Source of the DNA: Glycine soja
Lineage: Eukaryota > Streptophyta > Magnoliopsida > Fabales > Fabaceae
Assembly (NCBI RefSeq): GCF_004193775.1
Contig: NC_041004.1
Location: forward strand, 3,858,718 to 3,922,717
Reading direction: 5' to 3'
DNA length: 64,000 nucleotides
The position numbers and the translations under genes were made by a program. Under the pieces are notes generated by a model that was given only the letters and a program-made list of their open reading frames with translations, ran no database searches and was not told the origin of the DNA. Below are positions 24,727-36,215 of this stretch, one piece after another. Position 1 is the stretch's first letter. Each line of letters starts with the position of its first letter.

Positions 24727-26716
24727 AATTACAAGTAATCAAATAATTGTTCTTTCAACAGTCAGTTTATACAAAATATTTAAAAAAATAATAATCAAAT
24801 ATCAAACAATAGAGTTAAAAAACAACGAAGTCGTGTTAAAGGTGTTACCAGAATCTAACTACTGGAAGCGTTTTTTTTTTCAATAGAAATTTTAGTTATT
24901 TTTAACCGTAACCCAACTATTGAATGATGGGAAGAAGACATGTCTCTGTTGCATAACATCTTTCAAACTATGATTAGTTTCATTATTTTTCATGTTTACT
25001 GTTAGTCCATTTTGTTATTTTCGTTTTATTATGTTCTCTTTATCATGTTTGTCTTTCTAATTGTTAGTATTTTTCGTTATTTGAGTGTTTTAATTTCTTC
25101 ATATAATATAATTAATATGTGATATCTATATATTCATTGTATTTTTAATTGATCTATATTTTTTAATCACTTTGCCTTTTTTATTTATTTTAAGACTATT
25201 AATTAATTATTTTAATACTGTTAATAAATTATTAAACAACAAATATTTTCATTATTTTAAAAATAAAATAATGTCCAAAAAATTAATTTTAAAAAAATAT
25301 ATGTAAAAAATACTTTTAAAGTATGTGAACTTTAGAAAAAAACAAGGAGGGAGAAATCCAGGAAAATAAACCTAATTTAAATACATAAACTATTTAAAAA
25401 TCAATTTTTTATTATCATTTTATAGTTTATTATAAACAATGAATTGTAAATGGAGTTTTTAAGTATCATGTGTATTTTTTTAAAATCTAAAGCATGTTGA
25501 TAGTCAATTCTTTCATGAGGTTATCATTAAAAAATAAAATATATCAAACACTATCAAATATTTCATTATAATCTATATATTCCATATTTATTAACATTTA
25601 AATAAGATTAAAAAAATAATTAACCTAATTCTAAAATCATTAAAGATATAGATCTAGTTTTATAACACATAATCATGATAATAGTTCTGAAAAAAAGCAT
25701 AATAATTGTTTGAATAATTTCACGCTTGCATAGTTATTCACTCATATAATTAACATGAAGTAAGGGATAGTAAAAGTATGATAAAAATTATTTTTCATTT
25801 TCAAATCTATTTTTTTTATATATGAAAAGTATAAATTCAAAAAGAATTGAAAAATAATAAACATGAACAGATAATATAATATAATAATTAAATTTGTCTA
25901 TTTATTTTATTTATTGTTGATATAATGTTAATATGTAGTAATTTTCAAAAAACATTTATCATCAAAATTAAAATTTATTTTGAATTTATTGAAATAGTGT
26001 AATTTATAAAATATTTTTAAAATTTGTTGATATAATTTTTAATTATTTTAAAATTATATTTTTAATAATTTTAAGATATTAATTTTGATTATGTGATATT
26101 ATTGGAGATTTGAATTGACTAATCCGTTGTATTAATAAATTGAACACTCTCATTTAGCATAATTAAAATTATAAATTATTATTATTATTTTTGTTGTTAT
26201 TTCTATTTAATAAAAATATATATTTTTTTATAAATCAATTTTCCAAATTCTTTTTTGCAATACACCTTCTTATATCTTATATATAAAAAAGACAGTTAAT
26301 ACATTAGTATTTATAACGATGTTATTTTTTCTCATTTTTTAAGAATTAATAGTATATTATTAATAATTTGTGTAAAGATAGATAATAATATATAAATAAA
26401 TATTATGATATTATAAATATGTGCATAAATTATATAAATATATTTTTAAAAAAAATGTTTAAATAGATATTTTAGCATGCTATATTTAATACTTGTACAA
26501 AAATAATATTTGCATAAATTGTATAATAAATATTATTAATGTGAGCCATTTAATCCTCCAATAATATTATATCAAATTTATTCAAATTAACAATTATTAT
26601 AGAGTTTAGGTTTTGATGAATGATCAAGTTTTAAGTTGAGATTATCTTGTCAAATCAAAGATTATTATAAAGTGTAAGTTTTGATCAAACGATTGTAAAA
26701 TTTTTAAATAAAATTT

Positions 26717-26719
<3 letters not shown>

Positions 26720-26764
<45 letters not shown>
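26720..26764. repeat. (TA)n microsatellite
   Basis: About 22 perfect TA repeats. Confidence 0.95.
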
Positions 26765-26765
<1 letters not shown>

Positions 26766-27910
26766 CATAATTATACTTTTGTTGAGTCATTTAACCATGA
26801 ATATATTTAGAAATCTTAAATAACTATTTAATTATTACATGATATTAATTAAATATTTATCTAGTAATTAATTAATAAGACCATTTGCCACAAATTATTT
26901 TAATTTTCATATTATCATAGATTTTGATACCAAAAGAATGATTTCCAGTGAATAAAATGTATGGTAAGTGTAAAAAATTAATATTACATGATATTTTTTA
27001 CTTTAAAAACTAATAAAAAATGTTGGTAAGCTTAAAAATTTAATTATTTTATTCTTTAAGTCAATCTTACACCCAAGAGAAAACGTTGTTTTGTTTAATT
27101 TGTATAATGTCAGATATTGGATGCATGCAATATACTTGTTTGGTTAACAATGAAGTTGTTGTTGAATTCGCATTTGTTAGTATTTTAAAAGTTTTTTTCG
27201 ATTGAGTGTAGATGTATCGTTTTGTTGAAATTTTTCGTCATGCATGGATGATATAGTAATTGAGAATGTTTTATGCTATCCTCAACACCATGATTTTTGT
27301 GCAGAGGAATGAATAAAATGCCTAGCTTTTTTTTGTTATAGACCTTGGATGTTGAAGGATGTGGTTGTGTTTAGTAGTGATGATAACATGGCATGAATAT
27401 GCTTGTTTGTGAGCAATGGTTTGCTTGCACCATTTTTTAATGTAGTTGAATAACATTGATTGGTTTATTGCATTTGGACCTTTTACCATTGTGAAGTTGA
27501 GTCAAGAATTTACTATTGTGATACTGTAGGTTAACAATGGCTTGAGCATGTGCTTTTGCAGTGCTTAAATATCAACAATTTTCAAGAATTTGTTATTCTG
27601 ATATTGTAGGTGTGCTAATTACAGAGTGAATTTATTTTTATATAAGTTTGAACTGATGTTAATTTTGTTGATGATAAAGGTAGCCAATTTGAGCACACAA
27701 AGTTGTAGACTTCAACAATGACATTGAGTGTGGAAGTAATGCATTGTGCAAATGATTACACTTTAGCCATCTGGCCTATGACTTTGTGAGAGAATGTTGA
27801 GGGCTTTGTCCTTCTTTAAGGAATCAGGTAGTGGGGGAATATTGGCACAAGTTTGGGAACTCATAAAGCATGGTGACCAATTCATCTTAAGCATTAGTGA
27901 CCAACCTTAG

Positions 27911-28297
27911 TTGCTACATCAAATGGTTGCAGGGTATTGTGAATTTTCCATGACATTTACATTTTCTACAGAAGGAAAATGGGGTTGCTTCCTAGGACTT
28001 TATGGTGGTGTGTTTACCTCCAAAGTCTCTGAGTGGACTTCAAATGGTTGTTATTACAGTATGAGCGAGTGCTTAAGGTTCGAGCATGCAATTAATCAGA
28101 AGGTTCATGGATCAACTATATTTTCCATATTTGATCTGCATTCTCAACTGCCATGCTATGCTGTACTAGAACTTGTCACCACAAATGAAAAGCCAATTTT
28201 TGATAGAGAATTGGAAATTGTTTGTGGTGCAGAGAATTGGACATTTACACTTTTTGGTTGTCTTACTACATCTGATGTTGAGTGTGATGGTAGTTGA
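27911..28297 (+). other. Unrecognised open frame, 128 codons
   Basis: This is the longest frame in the 25.3-30.7 kb gap. The predicted protein is Cys- and aromatic-rich (segments such as FSTEGKWGCFLGLYGG and LEIVCGAENWTFTLFG) and lacks a known motif, signal peptide or membrane segment. There is no supporting TATA or neighbouring exon. Codon content is richer than its surroundings, so it may be an exon remnant. Chance is a real alternative. Confidence 0.2.
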
Positions 28298-30064
28298 CTT
28301 GTTGGCCTTCACTATAAAGTTGATAAGTTTCCTTGCGCTCAATTTATTGTTTTTTTTAGAATTATATATTCAAGTATGTTGCCTTGGTTTAAGCAAGGTT
28401 GAATGAATTTAGGCAAAGATTTATGTGATAACATGACACAAAACAAATTTATATATTTGGAAATTTATGTCTTACATTAGCTATGACTTATGACTTATTA
28501 TTGTGACATCAACTTTTGGGAGTTGGATGTCTTAATAAAAAATTGTCACGAAGAATTTTCTACTTTGGCTGATAAACTTCATTAGTCAATATGTGGTGGT
28601 ATATTTGAAATTCTCAGTCCATGGTGAAGGACCACTTAGGCATGCAGAGGAATCATAGCCAAAAACCAAAAAAGCCTTATCGCAACAGCTTGAGACGCCA
28701 TTGAGGTCAGTTAAAGACCAAATTGTGAAGGATATTATTGAGCATGAGATCCATGTTAACAATTTATTCCAATGTGCTTTTGATGGTTTTGTTTGCATAT
28801 GCTCAAACGAGTTTAACTGATAAAGTAAAATTGAGAAAAACCATTAAAATGATTGATATTATATTATTGTAGACTTGCAATCTATATTTGTCCTTTAAAG
28901 TGAAAATGCATGCTCTACTCATTACACTACATACTTACTATTTGAGTTATTACAAAGTGTGTCTTGAAGAATCTGCTTGCTATATAATTGATACAACAAT
29001 GTAGTGATTTTATTCACTTAAGGTTTTTTTTATGTAATTTAATTTTGGATAAAAATGTTGCAGGTAATCATTAAAGGAAATGTTCGTATTTACTTTAGGC
29101 CAGAATAATGGTAGTAATGTGTAACAAATTATATATGGACCTTATTTTGAACATGTCCATGGTGACAAGTATTTAGTTTAAATGGTTTAAAAAAAAAAAC
29201 AGGCCTATTTTTTAGTTCAGCCCTTTGCAAAGTCTTCATGTCCAACAAATCGAATCTCAACTAGGCCCGTTTTTAAAATACACTAGGTGGCTTTTTAGTG
29301 GACATGGAATTTTGGTTATTGTGCAAAGTTGAACATAATTTTATAATTTAATTTATTGACTTATGATTAAATTTTTTTATTCCTTGATATGTTTAAGGTA
29401 ATTAATAAAATTTACGGTTAGAGGAATGAAAGTGTACAATTGTAGTATATGTGTAATTTTTATTTACATCGGCACGAAGATTTTTTTATTACTAATATGT
29501 TTTTGTTTTTTTAATCACGAGATAAATAGTTAAATTTGTTCATTATCACAAAAAAGGTTATTGTAATGAGTTCTTAATATGTTTTATTTATTTATAGTTT
29601 GTTAATGTGTTTTAAAAAAATGTTTTTTAATCAGTGGATAAAGAGTAAAATTTTGATTAGTTATTTTTTTTGGTTTGTTGATATGTTTTAAAAAATTGTA
29701 TTAATTTGAATATTTTTAAATATATATTAATGCATTTGATAAAAGTAATTGTTGGTATTTCATATTAATAATCAAATGTTCACTATTGGTGCAGGTGGTT
29801 GTTTGGAGCTAAGTCACGGGATGATTATAGATCCCTTGTTTAGAAAGAAAAACAAATAAAATGATGTGATGATGAGACACATTATCAGAGAATCCTGTGC
29901 GTATAGTAGCTTTATGACAATGTCCATACACTTATTTAATCCTTTTAATGTTGTGTTGGTAGACTTTATACGATGCGTCTTATTCTGTCAATCGTGGGTC
30001 TCTATTGTGTACTATATTTGATGTATTGAATATACTGATTTTGAAGATGCTACAAAATGAATTT

Positions 30065-30118
30065 GGGGGGGGGGGGGGGTTTAGACCTTTTACTATTGGA
30101 ATTTGGGGGGGGGGGGGG
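30065..30118. repeat. Pair of G homopolymers (G15 and G14)
   Basis: Two uninterrupted G runs (30065-30079 and 30105-30118), each preceded by GAATTTG, are 25 bases apart. The repeated preceding context suggests a small duplication. The runs could form quadruplexes and are error-prone in sequencing. Confidence 0.9.
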
Positions 30119-30992
30119 ATAGAATAAGTAATGGGTATTTGGTGAGCTTATGTACCTTTATTGTTGAATTTGAAGGCAATGAGTTAGTAGTCATGTGTTG
30201 TTGTCATAGCAAGTGGTCAAATCAAGTGTTCGCAAACCAATTAGTTAGGGGTGCTTTGTCTCTTCCTAACCTAACTGTGCTTGCTTGTGAATTAAAAAAA
30301 ACTTTAATACAAAAAGGCAGATTTTGGTGCAGAGTTAGTAGTTCTGAAGAGAATAATTGATTTGCCCCTCTTTTATTTATTTTAATTTTTAATATGTTGT
30401 AGTCTCATAATTAAAATTGTAAATATTAAAATAAAAATATGTTTTTAAAAAACTCAAAATAAAAATATTTATTAATATTAAAGCTTTTCAGGGTTGACAA
30501 ATACAACAAAAGAGTATTGTAATACACCAATCCAAAAACAGAAATATTAACTGCTTATGACCACTTTAACCCGTAGCCAATATCGATCTAAGTTAAAATT
30601 AAATGTCAAGTAGCAATATGAAATCAGACTTCCATTCATTAAACATTATATGATTACTCAACAAGCTTAAGGATGAAACTGTGGAAGCAATGCCTTTCAA
30701 GATTATTTTGATGATGCCAAAGAATCAAGAGTTAAGCAAGTTCCAAAGAATCAGGAGTCAAAAAGCTCCAAGAATCAAGTTTCAAAGAATCAAAATTCAA
30801 GAATAATCAAGTCTCAAGATTCAATCAAGTTTCAATAATCAAAATTCAAGAACAATCAAGATCAATATTCAAGACTCAAGATTCAAGAATCAAGAGAAGA
30901 CTCAATCAAGAAAAGTACTAAAAAAGTTTTTCAAAACATTGAGTAGCACAAGAATTTTTCAGAAAATCTTTTACCAAAGAGTTTTACTCTCT

Positions 30993-31305
30993 GGTAATCG
31001 ATTACCAGAAGGTAGTAATCGATTACCAGTAGCCAACATTGTTTTCAAAACTGATTTATAAAGCTGTAATCGATTACCATGAGCATGCAATCGATTACCA
31101 ATGTTTTAAAACGTTAGATTTCAAATTTCAAGAGTCACAACTAGTGATAAAACATTTTCAAATCATTTTAAACTTGTGTTATCGATTACACAATACTTGT
31201 AATCGATTACTAGAGTTTCTAAACATTTTGATTTTCAAAATTTAAACATAAAGAGTCACATCTGTTGATGTGTAATCGCTTACACCTTGATGGTAATCGA
31301 TTACC
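30993..31305 (+). repeat. Cluster of eight GTAATCGATTAC palindromes in the 5' LTR
   Basis: The first and last copies are the perfect 14-bp palindrome GGTAATCGATTACC. Intervening copies vary at the outer bases but keep ATCGAT in seven of eight (one has ATCGCT). The position, in the upstream half of the LTR, is where copia promoters and enhancers lie, so they may be binding sites for a dimeric factor. That role is inference. Confidence 0.85.
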
Positions 31306-31898
31306 AGTGACTGATTTCAAAAAATAAATTTCCAAAAGTCAAAATTCTTAAAGTGACTTGTTTCTGAAGATTTTTTCAAAAGTCATAACTTTTTAAGTGA
31401 CTAGTTTTCAAAAGAGTCACAATTTCTAAAAGGTGACTAGTTTTAAATAAATTGCCAAGAGTCACAAACTTTAACTTGAGTCATCAAATGATTATAAATA
31501 TGTGTCCATGGCATGAATTTCATAACAAGTTCTTTACAGAAGTTTTTGATTCATTTCTCAACTTGTTTCTAAGAGTTTTTGGTCAATACTTTCTCTTCCA
31601 AGAAAAGTTCATTGTTCAAAAACTTGTGTTATTCTTCATATTCATTCACTTATCCCTTTGCCAAAAGAATAGAAGGATTAACTGCCTGAATTCTTTTGTG
31701 TCCCCCTTCTCTCTTTCCAAGAGAATTCAAAGGACTAACCGCTTGAAAATTCTTTTGATTCTTCCCTTCCCCTTAAACAAAATATTTCAAAGGACTAACC
31801 GCCTGAGATATCTTTTGTTTCCCCTTACAAAGATTCAAAGGACTAACCGCCTGAGAATTCTTTGTCTTAACACATTGGAGGGTACATCCTTTATGGCA

Positions 31899-32028
31899 CA
31901 AGTAGATGGTACATCTACTTGGGTTGTTGTACTGAGAACAAGAGAGGGTACATCTCTTGTGGATCAGTTCAAGTGGAGGGTACATCCACTTGGTTGTTCA
32001 AAGAGAACAAGGGAGGGTACATCCCTTG
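31899..32028 (+). other. Four tandem hairpins with a shared GGGTACA-type loop, 5' LTR
   Basis: Inverted repeats at 31899-31921 (CAAGTAGATG / CATCTACTTG), 31939-31959 (CAAGAGA / TCTCTTG), 31970-31992 (CAAGTGGA / TCCACTTG) and 32008-32028 (CAAGGGA / TCCCTTG). The outer CAAG...CTTG and the loop are constant, while the inner stem changes on both sides together. They lie in the LTR's downstream third, so they would be in the transcribed 5' leader. Confidence 0.85.
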
Positions 32029-32362
32029 TGGATCTTTGGCTTGTAAAGGATTTTACAAGGTTGAAAGAAATCTCAAGAACCATTGGTTGCTTGGGGACTG
32101 GATGTAGGCACGGGTTGTTGCCGAACCAATATAAATCTTGTGTTTGTCTTCTTCTTCCCTACACTCTTTAATTTCCGCTGTGTACTTTTAATTACCGCTT
32201 TACTTTTGGTTAAGTTATTGTTCTTTACTTTCTTAACTTAGTAGTAAAAGCGTAATTGAATCTAGTAACATTAAGAAGGATAAATTTTAATTAGTCCAGG
32301 CACATTAATAATTAATTCAACCCCCCCTTCTTAATTATTCTAAGGCCACTTGATCCAACAAG

Positions 32363-32374
32363 TGGTATCAGAGC
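32363..32374 (+). other. Primer binding site, initiator tRNA-Met type
   Basis: TGGTATCAGAGC begins two bases after the LTR end and is the standard plant Copia primer site complementary to the 3' end of initiator tRNA-Met. Confidence 0.95.
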
Positions 32375-32410
32375 AGGTTTCTTGTAGAAAGTTTAACAAC
32401 TTCAAGATAA

Positions 32411-35400
32411 ATGACCTCTTTAAATTCTCTGTTTTTCAAAAGTATTTTCAAGAATAGATCAAATATGAAATCATTTAAAGATTATGATGAAGATCAAGCC
32501 AACTTATGTCTTATGACAAAATCTCATGAGAATAACAAGGAAGAATCTGTAACGAAGAAGTGGTACATCAACAGTGGATGTTCCAAGTATATGATGGGAG
32601 ATGTATCTAAGTTTACAACCATTTCCCCTAAGAAAAGTGGGCATGTTACATACGGCGACAACAACAAAGGAAAAATCATTGGAGTCGGCAAAATAGGTAC
32701 GAGTTCCTCTACTCCTATTGAAAATGTGCTACTTGTAGAAGGATTAAAGCATAGCCTATTAAGTGTTAGTCAATTATGTGATAGAGGATATAAAGTATCT
32801 TTTGATTCTGAAAAATGTGTTATCTAGCATGAACATGACAAAGATATTGAGCATATAGGTTTCAGAGAAAATAATGTTTACATGATTGATTTGAAACAAA
32901 AGTCTGAAAATGATATATGCTTTCTAAGTAAAGATAGTGATCCTTGGTTATGGCATAAGAGAATTGCTCACATTAACATGGATCATCTAAATAGATTAAT
33001 CTCAAAAGACCTAGTTGTTGGTTTACCAGAATTAACATTTGAAAAAGATAAATTATATGATACATGCCAAAAAGGTAAATAAACAAAAACATCTTTTAAA
33101 TCTAAAAACATTGTCTCTACCACTCAACCATTACAATTATTGCATATGGATCTGTTTGGACCCTCTAGGGTCATGAGTTTTGGTGGTAGTTACTATGCCT
33201 TAGTAATTGTTAATGATTATTCTAGATATACTTGAACTTTATTTCTTACTCACAAAAATGATGCATTTCATGCATTTAGAAGACTTGCCAAAGTCATCCA
33301 AAACAAGAAAAATCTCAAAATTATCTCCATTAGAAGTGATCATGGAGGTGAATTTGAAAACAATGATTTTGAAATGTTTTGTGATGAACATGGCATAGAA
33401 CACAACTTTTCTGCACCTAGGACACCCCAACAAAACGGTGTAGTAGAAAGGAAAAATAGATCTTTAGAAGAAATTGCTAGAACCCTTTTAAATGACACTC
33501 CACTTCCAAAATATTTTTGGGCAGAAGCTGTCAACATCGCATGTTATATTATGAACAAAGTCTTAATAAGACACATTCTTAAGAAAACTCCATATGAACT
33601 GTTTAACAATAGACAACCAAACATTGCTCACTTATATGTTTTTGGATGTAAATGTTTTGTCCTAAACAATGGTAAAGAAAGCCTAGGTAAATTTGATGCT
33701 AAGGCGGATGAGGGCATCTTCCTTGGTTATTCCCTAGTCCCTACATAGCAAAGCCTTTAGGATATACAACAAAAGAACCATGACAATTGAGGAATCAATA
33801 CATGTTACTTTTGATGAAACTAATATTACCTCTTCGAGAAAGTAATTTTTTGATGATATTGCAGATTCTTTGGAAGATATGCACAATCAAGAAAGGAATC
33901 TAAAAAGGAAGAGAAATGAAGAAAACAAGGATGTTCAAGATGACATAGCCCAAGAAAATGATGATTTTCCCAAAGAATGGAAAACCTCAAGAAATCAACC
34001 TCTTGATAATATCATTGGAGATATCTCAAAAGGGGTAACAACTAGAAACTCTCTTAAAGATTTATGCAATAAGATGGCATTTGTTTCTATGATAGAACCT
34101 AAAAAATTTAAAGAAGCCATAATAGATGATCAATGGATAGTTGCTATGCAAGAAGAGTTAAATCAATTTGAGAGAAATAATGTTTGGGAACTAGTTGAGA
34201 AACCACATAACTACCCCATTATAGGAACAAAGTGGGTATTTAGAAATAAACTAGATGAAAATGGTATAGTAATTAGAAATAAAGCTAGACTAGTTGCAAA
34301 AGGGTACAACCAAGAAGAAGGGATAGACTATGAAGAAACCTTTGCACCCGTAGCTAGATTAGAAGCCATTAGGATGCTTTTAGCTTATGCATCTATTATG
34401 AACTTTAAACTATATCAAATGGATGTCAAGAGTGCCTTCTCAAATGGTCTAATCCAAGAGGAAGTATATGTAGAACAACCTCCCGGATTTGAAGACTCAC
34501 AAAAATTAGATCATGTCTATAGGTTAAAGAAAACACTTTATGGGTTAAAACAAGCACCTAGGGCTTGGTATGAAAGATTAAGTAAATTCCTATTAGAAAA
34601 AAATTTCATTCGAGGAAAGGTAGATACCACCTTATTCATAAAGAAGAAGGATAATGATATCTTATTGGTACAAATTTATGTTGATGATATAATCTTTGGA
34701 TCTACTAATGAATCTTTGTGCAAGGAGTTTTCTATTGACATGCAAAGTGAGTTTGAGATGTCCATGATGAGTGAGTTAAATTACTTTCTTGGATTACAAA
34801 TCAAACAAACAAATGATGAGATCTTTGTCAACCAAGCAAAATATTGTAAAGAACTCATCAAGAAATTTGAAATGGAGAACTCAAAACACTTGGCTACTCC
34901 TATGAGCACTGGTTGCTACCTTGATAAAGATGAGTCCGGTCAACCTGTTGATGAGAAGCAATATAGAGGTATGATTGGATTTCTACTTTACTTATCTGTA
35001 AGTAGGCCAGATATTATGTTTAGTGTGTGCATGTGTGCAAGATTTCAATCAAATCCAAAGTTTTCACATTTAACTACAGTAAAAAGGATCATATGATATC
35101 TCGTAGGAACAATTAACTTAGGATTATGATACCCAAAAAATTCTTTATGCAATTTAGTAGGATACTCAGATTCAGATTTTACTGGATCCAAAATAGATAG
35201 GAAGAGTACTAGTGGCACATGTCAATTTATAGGATATCCTCTTGTCTCTTGGCACAACAAGAAGCAAAATAGTATAGCATTATCCACAGCCGAAGCAGAA
35301 TACATCTCTACTGGTAGTTGTTGTGCATAGATTTTGTGGATGAAACAACAACTATCTGATTATGGGATTGTATTAGACCATATCTCCATAAAATGTGATA

Positions 35401-35633
35401 ACACAAGCGCCATAAATATATCTAAGAACCCAGTTCTCCACTCTAGAACCAAGCACATAGAAATTAGGCATAATTTCCTTAGAGATCATGTCCTAAAAGG
35501 TGACTGTGTTCTAGAATTTGTAGATACCAAAAATCAACTTACAGATATCTTCACAAAACCACTATCCAAAGATTCCTTCTACACCATTAGAAGAGAGTTA
35601 GGACTTCTAGATGCCAGTGACTTAGACAAATGA
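32411..35633 (+). pseudogene. Copia gag-pol remnant: protease, integrase, reverse transcriptase, RNase H
   Basis: The frame starts only 36 bases after the primer site, and almost all gag including the zinc knuckle is absent. Order: protease (active-site triad reads NSG where DSG is expected, an inactivating change), GAG-pre-integrase zinc finger (HKRIAHI...CQKGK), integrase D-D-E (Asp at 33149 and 33338, Glu at 33446), Copia reverse transcriptase ([21 protein letters not shown] at 34677-34688) and RNase H (YSDSDFTG, STAEAEY, CDNTSAI, ending TKPLSKDSF). In-frame stops are at 32825, 33080, 33233, 33843, 35094, 35127 and 35328, and a frameshift lies near 33740. Most stops fit single C-to-T or G-to-A changes. 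No env-like frame is seen between 35637 and 36215. Confidence 0.93.
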
Positions 35634-35844
35634 TTTGTTTTATGATGACTTATGACTTGTTTAATACATATGCTTTTATTATGTTTTGTGAATAATTTAT
35701 GACATTATGTTGTTTATTTATTCTCTGAACATTGGTTATGTTTTAAGTATTTAGTACTTAGTTAATTATGATTGAACTTGATTTTTTTTTGGATGATTAT
35801 GTTTTTTTCTTAGACTTGGTTATTTTGATGATATATGACTGAGT

Positions 35845-35846
<2 letters not shown>

Positions 35847-35915
<69 letters not shown>
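35847..35915. repeat. (TA)n microsatellite inside the Copia internal region
   Basis: About 34 perfect TA repeats between the end of RNase H and the 3' LTR. Confidence 0.95.
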
Positions 35916-35918
<3 letters not shown>

Positions 35919-36045
35919 AAATTGGTGTTATTCAAATTTTGCTTTATGTATGGTTTAGAATCTTTTATGTTTGTTTTACAAATTATGTTTTGTGTATATT
36001 TTAAATTATTTATGTTTTACGCACTTTGGCCTTTTTGATGTTGCC

Positions 36046-36215
36046 AAAGGGGGAGAGAAAATGGGTATTTTAGAAATCAAGATATTATTTTTTCAAAGCT
36101 TTAAAATTAAGCATAAATTCAAAAAGAAAGGGGGGAAAGAGATGAGTGAACGATAGAACAAAACTTGTATGTATTCTCTTGATTTCAGGATTGTCATCAT
36201 CAAAAATGGGAAGAT
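36046..36215 (+). other. Polypurine tracts of the Copia element
   Basis: AAAGGGGGAGAGAAA at 36046-36060 matches the Sirevirus-type upstream polypurine signature. A second purine-rich stretch (AAAAATGGGAAGA, about 36202-36214) directly precedes the 3' LTR and is the likely plus-strand primer. Confidence 0.7.

Larger units (their letters stand above)
22119..25340. repeat. Tandem duplication of a ~1.6-kb segment
   Basis: Copy 1 (22119 to about 23706) and copy 2 (about 23707 to 25340) are direct, adjacent and collinear along their whole length. Both start CACCCAAGTTTATCAATTTT and both end in an AT-rich run containing ACTTTTAAAGTA. The offset grows from 1589 to about 1637 bases through small indels, including a longer (TA)n in copy 2 (23881-23905). 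Inspection suggests identity above 90%. Each copy contains the same short open remnant described separately. No transposon ends or target duplication were seen, so unequal crossover or segmental duplication is more likely than transposition. Confidence 0.9.
25341..30674. other. 5.3 kb without a recognisable gene
   Basis: 25341-27000 is extremely AT-rich, with a (TA)n at 26720-26764. 27000-30400 is less AT-rich and carries a few short open frames of unknown nature (27911-28297 is the longest), G-rich and G-homopolymer tracts near 30065 and 30105, and no recognisable domain. The region may be a decayed gene or unclassified transposon. Confidence 0.45.
30680..32360 (+). repeat. 5' LTR of the 30.7-kb Copia
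   Basis: 1681 bases. The first 230 bases are CAAGA/TCAAG-rich. A cluster of eight GTAATCGATTAC-type palindromes lies at 30993-31305. Four tandem 48-60 bp units, each containing GGA[CT]TAAC[CT]GC, start near 31674, 31729, 31789 and 31837. Four hairpins with a GGGTACA-type loop lie at 31899-32028. The 239-codon frame at 31452-32171 is a product of these repeats and not a gene. Confidence 0.95.

Noticed and set aside
30103..30360. 85-codon frame starting MGGGG
   Set aside because: It starts in the G homopolymer, has no recognisable domain, and depends on the exact homopolymer length.
31452..32171. 239-codon open frame with repeated RTNRL and EGTSLVD segments
   Set aside because: It lies wholly inside the Copia LTR and is produced by the LTR's tandem units and hairpins; the 3' LTR copy is shorter and different.
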